Source of the DNA: Candidatus Amarobacillus elongatus
Lineage (GTDB): Bacteria; Chloroflexota; Dehalococcoidia; Tepidiformales; Tepidiformaceae
Direction: 5' to 3'
Assembly (NCBI GenBank): GCA_016703545.1
Contig: JADJBX010000008.1
Span: forward strand, 1-64,000
DNA length: 64,000 nt
Part shown: in pieces, positions 27,585-36,677 of the stretch
Position numbering within the stretch: position 1 is the first letter of the stretch
Layout of the letters: every line of letters starts with the position of its first letter
Position numbers and translations under genes: made by a program
Notes under the pieces: generated by a model
What the model was told of the DNA's origin: nothing
Database searches by the model: none
The model's input: the letters and a program-made list of their open reading frames with translations, nothing else

Positions 27585-28559
27585 CTACGCCAGCTTCGGA
27601 AGCACCTTCTCCGTGAAGAGGAGGAAGCTTTCGTGGCTGAGGGGGGCGGCGAGCATGTATTGGAGCGGGATCTCCACTTCCAGCTGCTTCAGGCGGTCGA
27701 CGACCTCTTCCGGCGTCCCCCAGATGACGGTGTCTTCGAGGTACCGCTCGACGGGGTCGACGTGGACGGTGTGGGCGCCGCCGATGCCCGGCTTCGCGTA
27801 CGAGCCGACCATCCAGCCGGCGCCGCTGCGGGCGACCTGCTCGGCCTCGGCGCGCGTGGGGGCGAGAGCGATGAGGCGCGCGGTCGGGATTTCGCGGCCT
27901 TCGAGGCTATGCCCGTTCGCGGCGAGGGTCTGTTCGTACAGGCGGCGCTTGGCGGCGATGTCGGCGTTGGAGGCGTGCGGGTCCTGGAGGATGTCGTACC
28001 CCTACTCGGCGGCGCGCTGCACCGATTCGGGCGAGGTGGCGGCGAGCCACACGGGCGGGCTCGGCTGCTGCAGCGGCTTGGGCAGGATCTCGACGTCGTC
28101 GAAGTCCCAGAATTGGCCGTGGAAGCTGAGGCGGTCGTTCGCCCAGGCGGCGCGGACGATCTCGACGCATTCGCGGAAGCGGTCGGAGCTCTCTTCGACG
28201 GGGACGTTGAAGGCGCGGAACTCCTTGGAATCGAAGCCGCGGCCGGCACCCCAGTTGAGCCGGCCGCCACTGAGGGTATCGAGCAGGGCGAGCTCCTCGG
28301 CGAGGCGCAGGGGGTGGTAGAAGCCGGCGAGGGTGACGGCCGTGCCGATGCGCAGGTTCTTCGTGCGCGCGGCGATGTATGTGCCCATCTGCGTGACGCT
28401 GGGGCAGACGCTGTAGGTGTTGAAGTGGTGCTCGGCGAGCCAGACGGCGTCGTAGCCGCCCTCGTCCATGATGGCGATGCGGTCGAAGGCGCGCGCGTAC
28501 ACCTGCTCGAGGGGGATGCGGCGCGTCCAGGAAAAGAACTGCAGAACCCCGAACTTCAT
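27585..28559 (-). CDS. luciferase-like (LLM) flavin/F420 monooxygenase interrupted by in-frame TAG
   Basis: A 324-codon TIM-barrel oxidoreductase beginning MKFGVLQFFSWTRRIPLEQV. It has GYDAVWLAEHHFNTYSVCPS, LRIGTAVTLAGFYHPLRLAE, the phosphate-binding LDTLSGGRLNWGAGRGFD and the tail HTVHVDPVERYLEDTVIWGT ... PLSHESFLLFTEKVLPKL. After AATSPESVQRAAE there is a TAG (complement of 28002-28004), and the same frame continues GYDILQDPHASN to the true end at 27585. A one-base change (AAG, GAG or CAG to TAG) is the simplest reason. It could be a sequencing error, recent loss or a polymorphism. The family oxidises diverse substrates with FMNH2 or F420. Confidence 0.85.
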
Positions 28560-28634
28560 TCGAACACCTCCGACGCGCAGTCTACGCGCCGGGGGCGTGG
28601 CGGGACACGGGCGATCCGGGCCGCCGGCGTGGGG

Positions 28635-29519
28635 TCAGGAGTCCTGGCCGCCCCGGAGGAGGTCCTCGATATCCTTGAGGATGTCGGCGGCGGAGGGCAG
28701 TTCGCCCTCGGGGCCCGATGGGGTCTCCGTATCGGGTTCACCGTAGTGCTCTTCGAGCGACTTCACGTAGGCGCCGATCTGGTCGTCCCCGCGCGAGGCT
28801 TCCTCGACCCGTTCGACGAAGCGGACGACCTCGGCTTCGAGGTCGCCGATGGGGGCGGGGATGCCGGTGATCGGTTCGAGCGCGCGCAGGAGGGCGAGGG
28901 TCGCGGCCGGGTTCTCATCGACGTTGAGGTAGTGCGGAACGCCGGCGGCGAGGCTGATGAGTGGCACGCCACGCTGCCGCAGGGCGTCGTGCAGGACGCC
29001 GACGATGCCGGTGGGGCCCTGGTACATGGAGCGGCTGAGGCCGTAACGCGCCGCCAGCTCCGGGTCGGCGGAGGAGCCGTTCACGGGCACGGGGCGCGTG
29101 TGGGGCGTCGCCGAGGGCCGCGCGACGAGCGTGCAGACGAGCGAGGGCTTGTGTTCGGCGATGGCGTCGGCGAGGCGCGTGGAGAACGTGCGCCAACGCA
29201 GGTTCGGCTCGACCCCGGTGACGACGATGAGATCGTGTTCGGAGGAGGGAACGCGTGCGTAATGCGCCTCGTTCCGGGCCCATTCGATGGCGCGCATGCC
29301 TTCTTCATCGAGGCGGACGGTGGGCCGCGTGTCGGTGAAGACGTAGTACTCCTCGGGGTCGACCTCGAGGAAGCGCTGGGCGTGATGCGCCTCGATGAGG
29401 CGGCGGGCGGTGTCCTGGGTCACGGTCCCGGTATCGCTCCAACCGGTGAAGCCAACGATGACCACGGGCGCCCGGAGGCCGGAAACGGGGGTGATGCTAA
29501 ACCCATCCACGGCATCCAT
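28635..29519 (-). CDS. PAC2-family protein
   Basis: A 294-aa protein of the proteasome-assembly-chaperone 2 family. N-terminal PVVIVGFTGWSDTGTVTQDT, then DPEEYYVFTDTRPTVRLDEE, DLIVVTGVEPNLRW, ARYGLSRSMYQGPTGIVGVL and SLAAGVPHYLNVDENPAATL are the PAC2 core. A short acidic tail follows. In actinobacteria such proteins accompany proteasome genes; none is seen here, so the role is open. The start is the ATG complementary to 29517-29519. It is next to repeat element F. Confidence 0.85.
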   Translation of the reverse strand: MDAVDGFSITPVSGLRAPVVIVGFTGWSDTGTVTQDTARRLIEAHHAQRFLEVDPEEYYVFTDTRPTVRLDEEGMRAIEWARNEAHYARVPSSEHDLIVVTGVEPNLRWRTFSTRLADAIAEHKPSLVCTLVARPSATPHTRPVPVNGSSADPELAARYGLSRSMYQGPTGIVGVLHDALRQRGVPLISLAAGVPHYLNVDENPAATLALLRALEPITGIPAPIGDLEAEVVRFVERVEEASRGDDQIGAYVKSLEEHYGEPDTETPSGPEGELPSAADILKDIEDLLRGGQDS

Positions 29520-29538
29520 AGTAGCGCATGTTTGGTTA

Positions 29539-29800
29539 GGGGCCCCCCGGGGGGCCGAGTGCTGGGCCCAGAGTGCCGAGTGCTGAGTGCGGAGTGCTGA
29601 GTGGGGCCACCGAGCGATGAACGTTCGTGGCGGTCCGCTCCAGCGCCGCCCGCGCCGCGGTCGGTTGGACGCTCCCGTGGGAAGACGAATGTGCTGGGTG
29701 CTGCGCGGGCAACCGAGGCGCGGACGGTCGTTCGCGTCCGTGCTCGGTGCCCGAAGGCCCGAGTGTTCAGAATGCCACCGGTGAGATGGCGGAAGGCGGT
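29539..29800. repeat. heptad repeat element F (GAGTGCT type) in a 368-bp gap
   Basis: Palindrome GGGGCCCCCCGGGGGGCC, then GAGTGCT/GAGTGCC/GAGTGCG units (29556-29606), GTGGGGCCACC, an unrelated filler, GGTGCTGCGCGGGCAACCGAGG (core word GGGCAACC at 29707) and GCCCGAGTGTTCAG. No gene seen in 29520-29887. Confidence 0.65.
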
Positions 29801-29842
29801 AGGGATGCACCAGCCACACGCGAGGGTGGTGTCGGCATCCCT
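29801..29842 (-). terminator. stem-loop after the parAB-ridA operon
   Basis: AGGGATGC (29801-29808) pairs with GCATCCCT (29835-29842). An inner CACC/GGTG pairing is possible. It lies 46 bp past the ridA stop. There is no T run, so the terminator role is inferred from position. Confidence 0.4.
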
Positions 29843-29887
29843 CGCTGCCTTCGTACGAGCAAAGTTATGTCGTGGCGGGCTGTGGCG

Positions 29888-30355
29888 TCAGGCGGGGGCG
29901 ACTTCGAACAGGAACTCGACCTCGACCGGGACGCCGAGCGGCAGTTCGGCCATGCCCACGGCGCAGCGCGCGTGCCGGCCGGCGTCGCCGAAGACGTCGA
30001 TCATGAGCTGGGAGGCGCCGTTGACCACGCGGGGATGGTCGATGAAGCCGGGCGCGCTCGCGACGAAGCCCCCGAGGCGGATGACGCGCGTGACGCGGTC
30101 GAGCGAGCCGAGGTAGCTGCGGGCGATGCCGAGCCCCTGGATGGCGCACTGACGGGCGAGCGCGGCGCCGGTCTCGATGTCGATTTCGCGGCCGAGGTGG
30201 CCCTTCGCCATGGGGGCGCCGTCCTTGAGGGGGACCTGCCCGGAAACGTACAGGAGGTTGCCGCTGAGGACGGCGGGCACGTAGAGGCCGGCGCCGGCGG
30301 TCGCGGCGGCGGGCAGGTCGAGGCCGAGCTCGGCCACCTTCGCTTCAAAGCTCAT
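29888..30355 (-). CDS. RidA family protein
   Basis: 155 aa: the RidA/YjgF trimer fold that hydrolyses reactive enamine/imine intermediates, or a relative. Typical stretches are LLYVSGQVPLKDGAPMAKGH, ARQCAIQGLGIARSYLGSLD and ARCAVGMAELPLGVPVEVEF; the Arg of the active site is in HARCAVG. The start ATG overlaps the parB stop (ATGA), so it is the last gene of the operon. Its link to chromosome partition is not obvious. Confidence 0.9.
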   Translation of the reverse strand: MSFEAKVAELGLDLPAAATAGAGLYVPAVLSGNLLYVSGQVPLKDGAPMAKGHLGREIDIETGAALARQCAIQGLGIARSYLGSLDRVTRVIRLGGFVASAPGFIDHPRVVNGASQLMIDVFGDAGRHARCAVGMAELPLGVPVEVEFLFEVAPA

Positions 30356-31714
30356 TCGTCGTCTTCCTCCCCAAGGATTCGGTCGAGCACCTGTTCGAAC
30401 TCCTCGGAGGAGTAGCACTCGATGGTGATGCGGGCGCCGCGCTTCTGGGGTTGGACCATGACGCGGGTGCTGAGGGCGCGGCGGAGGCGCGCCTCGATGT
30501 CGGCGTAGAGGGCGTCGCGACGGGCGGCGGCGCTGCCGCCACCACTGCCGCTCGCGCCCGGCGCCGGGGGCGTCGCGGCCACGGTGCGGCGCACCATCGC
30601 CTCGACGTCGCGCACGCTCATGCGGCGCTTGATCACGTCGCGCCAGGCGTTCATGCGCAGCTTCGAATCCGGCAGGCCGAGGAGGGCGCGCGCGTGGCCT
30701 TCGGTGATTTCGCCCGCCACGAGGCTGCGGCGAATCTCGGGCTCCAGTTGGAGGAGGCGAAGGGAGTTGGCGACGGCGGCTCGGCTCTTGCCCACGCGCC
30801 GTGAACACTCTTCCTGTGTGAGGGCGTATTCGTCGGTCAGGCGGCGGTAGGCGAGGGCCTCCTCGATGGGGTTGAGGTCCGCGCGCTGGATGTTCTCGAT
30901 GAGCGCGAGCTCCAGGAGCTCGGTGTCGTCGGCGGCTTCGTGGAAGATGACGGGGACGGTTTCGAGCCCGGCGAGGCGCGCGGCCTGAAGCCGCCGTTCG
31001 CCCGCGATGAGCCGCACGCCGCCCGTCTCGTCGCGGCTGACGATGAGGGGCTGAATGATGCCGTGTTCGCGGATGGATTCCGCCAGTTCGCGCAGTTTCT
31101 CGGGTTCGAAGTGCGTCCGGGGCTGTTCCGGGTTCGGTGCGATGACGTCGAGGTCGAGGTATTCGGGACCGCCGCGGCGCACGGGGCGGGCGGGTTCGGC
31201 CAGCGCGGCCGGTGCAGGCGCCGCGGGGACGGGCGTGGCGACGGCTGCCGGGGCCGGTGGGATCGGCTCCGGCGCGCGGGACCGTGATGGCGCGGCCGCC
31301 CGTTCGCGGTTGGCGGGGGCTTCGGCGGGAGGGCGCGGCGCGCGTGGCGGCGCAGCGGGGGCCTCGGTCACGGCGGACACGGAGCGCCGGGCTCGGCCCG
31401 GGCGGCGACGGGTTCAGGCTGGGGACGGGTGGCTCGGGCTGCCTTGCGACGGGCGCGGGCGCCTCGGCCACCGGTTCTGGCTGCTTCGCGACGGGGGCGG
31501 GTTCGGCCTGGACGACCGGCGCGGGCGCCGGGGGCGGGACGGCGGCTTCCGGCTCGCGGGCCTCGGGGGCCTGGGGCTCGGGCTCGCGAGCGGGTTCGGG
31601 CGCGGGCGCAGGCGCCGGGGGCGCCTGCTGGGCGGGAGGAGCGGGGGGCGCGGCGACGCCACCGCCGAAGAGCGCATCGAGTCCACGGCCGAGGCCGCGC
31701 TTGGGCTGAGTCAT
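30352..31714 (-). CDS. parB: ParB chromosome-partition CTPase, frameshifted in linker
   Basis: GGAGG lies 7-8 nt before the ATG complementary to 31712-31714. The N-terminal MTQPKRGLGRGLDALFGGG is the ParB tail that stimulates ParA. A long Pro/Ala/Glu linker (residues about 20-145) holds the frame change near 31380-31420, probably two indels in C/G runs. Then come the CTP-binding motif (IIQPLIVSRDETGGVRLIAG, GERRLQAARLAGL), ALIENIQRADLNPIEEALAY, the helix-turn-helix (LTQEECSRRVGKSRAAVANS) and the dimer domain. It spreads as a CTP-loaded clamp from parS. Candidate parS sites lie at 36.7-37.2 kb. Confidence 0.9.
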
Positions 31715-31753
31715 CGTGCTGCCTCCAGACTGGTCCAAATCCCCGTCTCGAGC

Positions 31754-31798
31754 GGAACCGGGACCCGGCGGGAACCGGGCACCGGCAACCGGGAACGC
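31754..31798. repeat. short heptad repeat G (ACCGGGA/ACCGGGC)
   Basis: Units AACCGGG-ACCCGGC-GGGAACCGGGC-ACCGGCA-ACCGGGA fill most of the 88-bp gap between parA and parB. Period 7 with variable bases, related to the GGGAACTGGGC word of other elements. Confidence 0.6.
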
Positions 31799-31802
31799 GC
31801 GG

Positions 31803-32576
31803 TCACGCGGGCACCTCGACGCGGCCGAGGAGTTCGCCGGCGAGAGCGTCGTAGGCTGTGGCCGCGCGCCCGCCGGGTTCGTACTGGAAGATGGAGATGC
31901 CGTGGCTCGGCGCTTCGCTCAGCCGGACCGCGCGCGGGATGACCGTTTGGAACACCTGCGTGGTGAAGTGGCTGCGCACCTCATCCACGACCTGCTGTGC
32001 GAGACGGGTGCGCGCATCGAACATGGTCAGGACCACGCCGAGGACGGAGAGGCCGGGGTTGAGGGCGCGCCGCACGAGCTCGAGCGTCTCCATCAGGCGG
32101 CTGAGCCCTTCGAGCGCCATGTATTCGCACTGCACGGGGATGACGACGCTGTCGCTCGCGGTGAGCGCGTTGATGGTGAGCAGCCCGAGCGAAGGCGGGC
32201 AATCGATGAAGATCCAGTCGTATCGGTCGCGCAGGGGGTTGAGGGCGGCGGCGAGGCGGCGTTCGCGGGCCATCGCGGGGACGAGTTCCACTTCGGCCCC
32301 GGCGAGCGCGGCGCTGGCGGGAATGAGGTCGAATTCGTCGTTTGGCACGCGCACGATGCACTCGCTCGCGGGCACTTCCTCGAGAAGGGCATCGTAGACG
32401 CCGGTGAGTTCGCGGCCGTCGATGCCGGCGGCGCTGCTGGCGTTGGCCTGGGGGTCGAGGTCGACGAGGAGGACGCGCTGGCCGCGGCGTCCGAGGGCGG
32501 CGGAAACGGAGACGGCGGTGGTGGTTTTGCCCACGCCCCCCTTCTGGTTCACGAACGTGACGATCCGTGCGCCCAT
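31803..32576 (-). CDS. parA: ParA chromosome-partition ATPase
   Basis: A 257-aa Soj/ParA ATPase. Deviant Walker A KGGVGKTTTAVSVSAAL (Lys at residues 11 and 16), LLVDLDPQANASSAAGI, Walker B YDWIFIDCPPSLGLLTINAL, and LGVVLTMFDARTRLAQQVVD. It forms the nucleoid-bound gradient that moves ParB-parS. It starts with the ATG complementary to 32574-32576; its A is the last base of the pfkB TAA. parB follows after an 88-bp gap holding a repeat. Confidence 0.97.
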   Translation of the reverse strand: MGARIVTFVNQKGGVGKTTTAVSVSAALGRRGQRVLLVDLDPQANASSAAGIDGRELTGVYDALLEEVPASECIVRVPNDEFDLIPASAALAGAEVELVPAMARERRLAAALNPLRDRYDWIFIDCPPSLGLLTINALTASDSVVIPVQCEYMALEGLSRLMETLELVRRALNPGLSVLGVVLTMFDARTRLAQQVVDEVRSHFTTQVFQTVIPRAVRLSEAPSHGISIFQYEPGGRAATAYDALAGELLGRVEVPA

Positions 32577-33397
32577 TACGCGGCCTCCCGTCGCAGGTGT
32601 GCTTCGATCATTCCCCGGGTGGGGACCCCGGCGAGGCCCGGCGCCTGGACGGCGAGCGCCCCGGCGGCGAGAGCCCAGCGGCAAGCCTCGGTCAGGTCCG
32701 AGGTTTCGAGCATGCGAACGGCGAAGGCGGCGGCAAAGCAATCGCCCGCGCCGGTGGGTTCGACGGGAGTGGCCGGGAGCGCCGCCAGCGGAACCGGCGG
32801 GAGGCCAGGTGCGAAGTGGGTGGCGCCGTGTGCACCACGGGTGACGAGCACATGCGCACCCGCCGAGGAGGCTGCCGACGCCAGCGTGTCGGGGTGAGCG
32901 GTGTCTTCGTCACTGTAGAAGAAAAATGCGCCGTCACGCGCGAACCGCTGGACGTGCGGCCATGGTTCCGGGAGCGGTGACACCCGGCCTTCGTCGTCGT
33001 GCGTGCGCAGCAAACCCTGCAAGGCGACGGCGACGAGCCCGGGCGGCTTTGGCGGCACACCGGAGAGCTCGTGGTAGGCGGGCGCGAGGAAGAGGGCGTC
33101 GGCATCGCGGCAGGCGTCCTGGACGAGGCCGAGGGGGATGGGCGAGCCCTCCTGCAGGAGGAGCTGCGTGCGGTGGCCGGCATCGTCGTAGGTGTTCGCG
33201 TAGCGGGCCGCCTGCCCACCGGGCGTTGCGCTCACGCTGATGCCGTCGAGGGCGTCCGCGGGGTAGCCGTGGGGGATCGCGGAGACGAGGGTCACGCGTG
33301 CGCCGAGCGCGACGCACATGCGCGCCGTGTACAGCGACGGGCCCCCGGGCGCCCAGCCCCCGGGCGCCCTGTCTTCCGCGACGTTGCCAGCGACCAC
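32576..33397 (-). CDS. PfkB-family sugar/nucleoside kinase
   Basis: A 273-aa ribokinase-fold protein: VVAGNVAEDRAPGGWAPGGP at the start, the substrate-side GGPSLYTARMCVALGARVTL, and the anion-hole/catalytic motif TPVEPTGAGDCFAAAFAVRM (catalytic Asp in GAGD). The N-terminal GGxxYN-like motif is altered (GGPSLYTAR), so the substrate is not certain. GTG start inferred; GGAG is 16 nt away, too far to fix it. It lies in one operon with jag (upstream, 23 bp) and parA (1-bp overlap), an unusual place for a sugar kinase. Confidence 0.85.
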   Translation of the reverse strand: MVAGNVAEDRAPGGWAPGGPSLYTARMCVALGARVTLVSAIPHGYPADALDGISVSATPGGQAARYANTYDDAGHRTQLLLQEGSPIPLGLVQDACRDADALFLAPAYHELSGVPPKPPGLVAVALQGLLRTHDDEGRVSPLPEPWPHVQRFARDGAFFFYSDEDTAHPDTLASAASSAGAHVLVTRGAHGATHFAPGLPPVPLAALPATPVEPTGAGDCFAAAFAVRMLETSDLTEACRWALAAGALAVQAPGLAGVPTRGMIEAHLRREAA

Positions 33398-33420
33398 GAT
33401 GTGCGTCGTCCTGCTCCTGT

Positions 33421-34566
33421 TCAGCGGCGGCTGATGACGACCTTGCGGTTTTCGCCTTCGCCAATGCTGTTGGTTTCGAGTTCCGCGTCCTCTGCCAGCG
33501 CCAGGTGCACGAGACGGCGTTCGGCGGCGGACATCGGCTCGAGGGTGATGGGCGAGCCGTGCTCGCGGACGCGTTCGGCCATGCGCTGGGCGAGCGAGAC
33601 GACCTGCTCCTCGCGGCGATGGCGGTAGTGCTCGACGTCAATCGTGACGCCGCCCTTGCCGGGGTAGCGCCGGCTGACGATCAGGTTGACGACGTACTGG
33701 AGCGACAGGAGCGTGTCGCCGCGGCGGCCGATGAGGAGGCCGAGGTCGTCGCCGCTGATGTCGATCACGGCGAGGGCCATCCCCAGCCCGTCGCCGGGCG
33801 TGATCGGCTCGCGAATGTTGAGGGAGGCGTCGATGTCGAGCAGGCGGAGGATGTCGTCGACCGTCTGCGCGGCGAAGGCGACCTCCTCGGCGTTGATGTC
33901 GGGGACGATGTTGCCTTCGGGTTCGAATGCGCGGCGTTCGCGGCGCTCGCCACGTGGGCGCGAAGGAGGTTGTTCGCCGCCGGAGCCGCGTTCCGGCCGG
34001 TCGCCACCGTTGCCGCGGTCGGGGCGGTCGCCGCCGGGTCCGCGTCCCCGTCCGCCGCGTTGGCCGCGTGGACTCGGGGCGGAGGTGTCGGGCGCGGTCT
34101 CGGCGGGGGCTTCGCCGCGCGGGCGCAAGAAGTCCTGTTCGGTGAGCTTGGGCGTGGCGGTTTCGAGGGGGAGCCGCCCACCGCGTCCGCCGCGGTCACG
34201 CCCGGCGCCACCGCCACGTTCGCCGCCGCGGTCACGGTCGCGCGGGGGGCGGTCGCCGGAAGGCTGGCGGGGAGGGCGGTCGCCGGTACGTTCACGGTTC
34301 TGGCCGCCGCGCGGGGCGCCGCCACGGTTTTGGGGCCCGTGCGGGATGCGCGTGTCGGGGGCTTCGCGGGGGCTGGCGACAGGGGCAGCCTGCCCGGCGA
34401 TGCGGTCGACGCGCACGATGGCGTCGCGTCCGCGCTTGAAAAGGCCGCCCTTCGCGCCTTCGTCGAGCACGGTGAACTCGACTTCGTCGCGGCGGGCGCC
34501 AAGGATGGCGAGCGCCCTATTGAGGGCGTCTTCGACGGTTTTGCCGCTTGCTTCGGCCTGGTCCAT
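33421..34566 (-). CDS. jag: Jag/KhpB RNA-binding protein
   Basis: 381 aa. Jag_N domain at the start (MDQAEASGKTVEDALNRALA, GAKGGLFKRGRDAIVRVDRI), a long Arg/Gly/Pro/Asp-rich disordered part (residues about 60-220, RDRGGERGGGAGRDRGGRGG), then KH (GDDLGLLIGRRGDTLLSLQY) and R3H (PMSAAERRLVHLALAEDAEL) domains. It binds RNA and is tied to cell division and envelope control in other bacteria. The charged linker is longer than usual and RGG-like, which may add RNA binding. Its start overlaps the end of yidC by 50 bp. Confidence 0.92.
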   Translation of the reverse strand: MDQAEASGKTVEDALNRALAILGARRDEVEFTVLDEGAKGGLFKRGRDAIVRVDRIAGQAAPVASPREAPDTRIPHGPQNRGGAPRGGQNRERTGDRPPRQPSGDRPPRDRDRGGERGGGAGRDRGGRGGRLPLETATPKLTEQDFLRPRGEAPAETAPDTSAPSPRGQRGGRGRGPGGDRPDRGNGGDRPERGSGGEQPPSRPRGERRERRAFEPEGNIVPDINAEEVAFAAQTVDDILRLLDIDASLNIREPITPGDGLGMALAVIDISGDDLGLLIGRRGDTLLSLQYVVNLIVSRRYPGKGGVTIDVEHYRHRREEQVVSLAQRMAERVREHGSPITLEPMSAAERRLVHLALAEDAELETNSIGEGENRKVVISRR

Positions 34567-35407
34567 TCGGTGTCCTCGGTTCGGGGGCGGGTTGTGCCAC
34601 GGGCGGCTGCGCTGAACGGGTTGCCGAGGCCGCGGCCATGGCGGGCGCGGGCGACTTCAGCAGGGGCTGGATGTTCAGCGCGGGCAGTCCGTAGGTGACG
34701 ATGTTGAACCCAATCTGGATCAGTGAGTTCACCGTCCAGTAGAGGCTGACGCCCGTTGGGAAGCTGAGCGCGAAGAACGCGAACATGATGGGCATCATGT
34801 AGGCCATCATCTGCTGCTGCGCGCGGGCGCGTTCGTCGGTCACGGTCGTGACCGTGGTCTTGGTCTGCAGCCAGGTTGTCGCGCCCACGAGGATGACGAA
34901 GAGCCAGGCGGGGCTCAGGTAGCTCGAGGCGTCGTTCGGCGAAAGCTTCAGGTCGATCCCGAGGAAGAACTCGTTAATCGGCACCGCGTGCTGGATGTAG
35001 TTCCAGGAGTAGAGGTGCGTCGAGAGCGCTTCCAGGGCTTCCGGGCTTTCGGGGAGCGTCTGGCGGATGGCATAGAAGAGGGCGATGAGGATGGGGAACT
35101 GCAGAAGCATCGGGCCCAGGCAGCCGAGCGGGTTCACGCCGGCGTCCCGGTAGAGCTTCATCATCTCCTCTTGCCGGCGCTTCGGGTCGCTGTACTTCTT
35201 GTTGATCTCCGCCATGCGCGGCTGCACCGCCTGCAGTGCGCGGGACTGGTGGAGCTGCCTTCGCGTCAGCGGGAACGTCACGAGCCGGATGATGAACGTG
35301 AAGGCGATGAGGGCGAGCCCGAAGCTGCCGAAGAAGATGTTATTGAGCAGGACCAGGAAGTTAATCATCGGGTCCAGCAGGACCAGCGTGAACACGTCAC
35401 CGATCAT
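34517..35407 (-). CDS. yidC: YidC/Oxa1 membrane insertase
   Basis: A 296-aa insertase of the short Gram-positive/Chloroflexota type, without the big periplasmic domain. The membrane helices are NFLVLLNNIFFGSFGLALIA with FIIRLVTFPLTRRQLHQS (the conserved hydrophilic-groove Arg), then LGCLGPMLLQFPILIALFYA, LSPAWLFVILVGATTWLQTK and MMPIMFAFFALSFPTGVSLY. The tail is Lys/Arg-rich (KRQNRRRRPQ) for ribosome contact. It helps insert and fold membrane proteins. ATGA overlap with the lipoprotein gene upstream. Confidence 0.96.
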   Translation of the reverse strand: MIGDVFTLVLLDPMINFLVLLNNIFFGSFGLALIAFTFIIRLVTFPLTRRQLHQSRALQAVQPRMAEINKKYSDPKRRQEEMMKLYRDAGVNPLGCLGPMLLQFPILIALFYAIRQTLPESPEALEALSTHLYSWNYIQHAVPINEFFLGIDLKLSPNDASSYLSPAWLFVILVGATTWLQTKTTVTTVTDERARAQQQMMAYMMPIMFAFFALSFPTGVSLYWTVNSLIQIGFNIVTYGLPALNIQPLLKSPAPAMAAASATRSAQPPVAQPAPEPRTPNGPGRSKRQNRRRRPQ

Positions 35408-36573
35408 TTGGCGGCCTCGCTCACGCCGATCTGCACGACTGACCGCTTGACCGGGTCGGCGACGAAGAGCTTGCCTTCGGTGGTGGCGATGTAGGCCTTT
35501 CCGCCCGCGGCGGTGAGCCCCGCGCGGATGGTGCCCGCGCCTTCAATCGGGACGGTGTTGTAGGCGGTGCCGTTGCTGGCGTCGATGAAATGGACCACGG
35601 GGGCGCGGTCGGCGAGGACGAGGACGCCGTCGATGAGCACGGGGGAGGCTTTCACTCTTGTCCCCGCATCATACGGTTTCCACTTCGTCGACATCGTAGT
35701 TATGTCCAGTGCATAGACCTTTCCGGAGAAATCGCCGAAGTAGGCGACGTTGTCGGCGAAGGCGGGCGTGGACCAGACCCAATCCTCGGCGACGAACTCC
35801 TTCCCCTTCTGAACGCCGGTCGCGGCGTCCAGGATGTAGACCTTCTTGTCGAGGGTGGGGACGAAGAGGTCGGTGCCGTTGAGGAGGGTGAGGTCGGCGA
35901 TGGCGCCGGTGGCTTCGAAGGGTTGCTGCCAGCGCTGGGAGCCATCGAGGCCGAAGCTGCGAACCTTGCCGTCCATGGTCGCGACGATGATGGAGTCGTC
36001 TTTGACGACGGGTGGCGCCCACATGCCCTTGCCGAGGGACTTGCCGCCGGCGCTCCAGCCCACGGGCAGCTGCCCGTTGTCCTTGTTGACCGCGTAGAGG
36101 TGGCCCTCGGTGGTTCCGAAGACGAGGAGGTCGCCGGCGAGGACGGGGCCGGCGACGATTTTGCCCTTGATATCGGCCTGGGTGGCGATGCGTTCGCCGC
36201 GGCCGTCGGGAGCATTGATGCGGAAGAGGGCGCCGTCGTAGGCGGCGATATAGAGGGTCTGGCCGTCACGGACGGGGGCGCTGTAGACGGCCTTGATGTG
36301 GTAGGCGTCTTCGTCCTGCTGGTCGTTGGAGGGGAATTCCCAGAGGAGTGGCTGGAGGGAGCCGCCGGTGGTGGATTTGGGGTCGGAAACGGCGCGGGCG
36401 GCGTCGAGGTCGACGGCGACGAGGCGGTCGTTATCAGCGAAGAAGTAGGCTGTGGATTCAGAGACCGCAGGACTCGCCCAGCCTTCGGGTTGCCGGACCT
36501 TACCGCACGCGGCGGCGGTCAGGACGAAGAGTGCGAGGAGCAGCCCCACAGCGAGGAAGCGGGGGTTGTTCAC
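35404..36573 (-). CDS. PQQ-like beta-propeller lipoprotein
   Basis: A 389-aa lipoprotein. The signal peptide VNNPRFLAVGLLLALFVLTA ends in the lipobox TAAAC. Then about six propeller blades of the PQQ/BamB kind follow (LYIAAYDGALFRINAPDGRG, LVFGTTEGHLYAVNKDNGQ, IIVATMDGKVRSFGLDGSQR, VAYFGDFSGKVYALD). GTG 36573 is taken as start because it opens the signal peptide; an ATG nine codons upstream is possible. It is cotranscribed with yidC, suggesting a role in membrane or envelope protein assembly. This is inference from BamB, not shown. Confidence 0.85.
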   Translation of the reverse strand: MNNPRFLAVGLLLALFVLTAAACGKVRQPEGWASPAVSESTAYFFADNDRLVAVDLDAARAVSDPKSTTGGSLQPLLWEFPSNDQQDEDAYHIKAVYSAPVRDGQTLYIAAYDGALFRINAPDGRGERIATQADIKGKIVAGPVLAGDLLVFGTTEGHLYAVNKDNGQLPVGWSAGGKSLGKGMWAPPVVKDDSIIVATMDGKVRSFGLDGSQRWQQPFEATGAIADLTLLNGTDLFVPTLDKKVYILDAATGVQKGKEFVAEDWVWSTPAFADNVAYFGDFSGKVYALDITTMSTKWKPYDAGTRVKASPVLIDGVLVLADRAPVVHFIDASNGTAYNTVPIEGAGTIRAGLTAAGGKAYIATTEGKLFVADPVKRSVVQIGVSEAAK

Positions 36574-36677
36574 GCTTGCATGGTAGCAGGGCAGGCGCAT
36601 CGCGCGAGCGGCGGCGTTTGCGGGATGGTGCGGCAGGATCGGACGTTGCGAGGCGGACCCGAGCTAGTATCGAGGAC

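Noticed and set aside
28002..28004. Pyrrolysine codon
   Set aside because: No pyl genes visible and the enzyme family does not use pyrrolysine.
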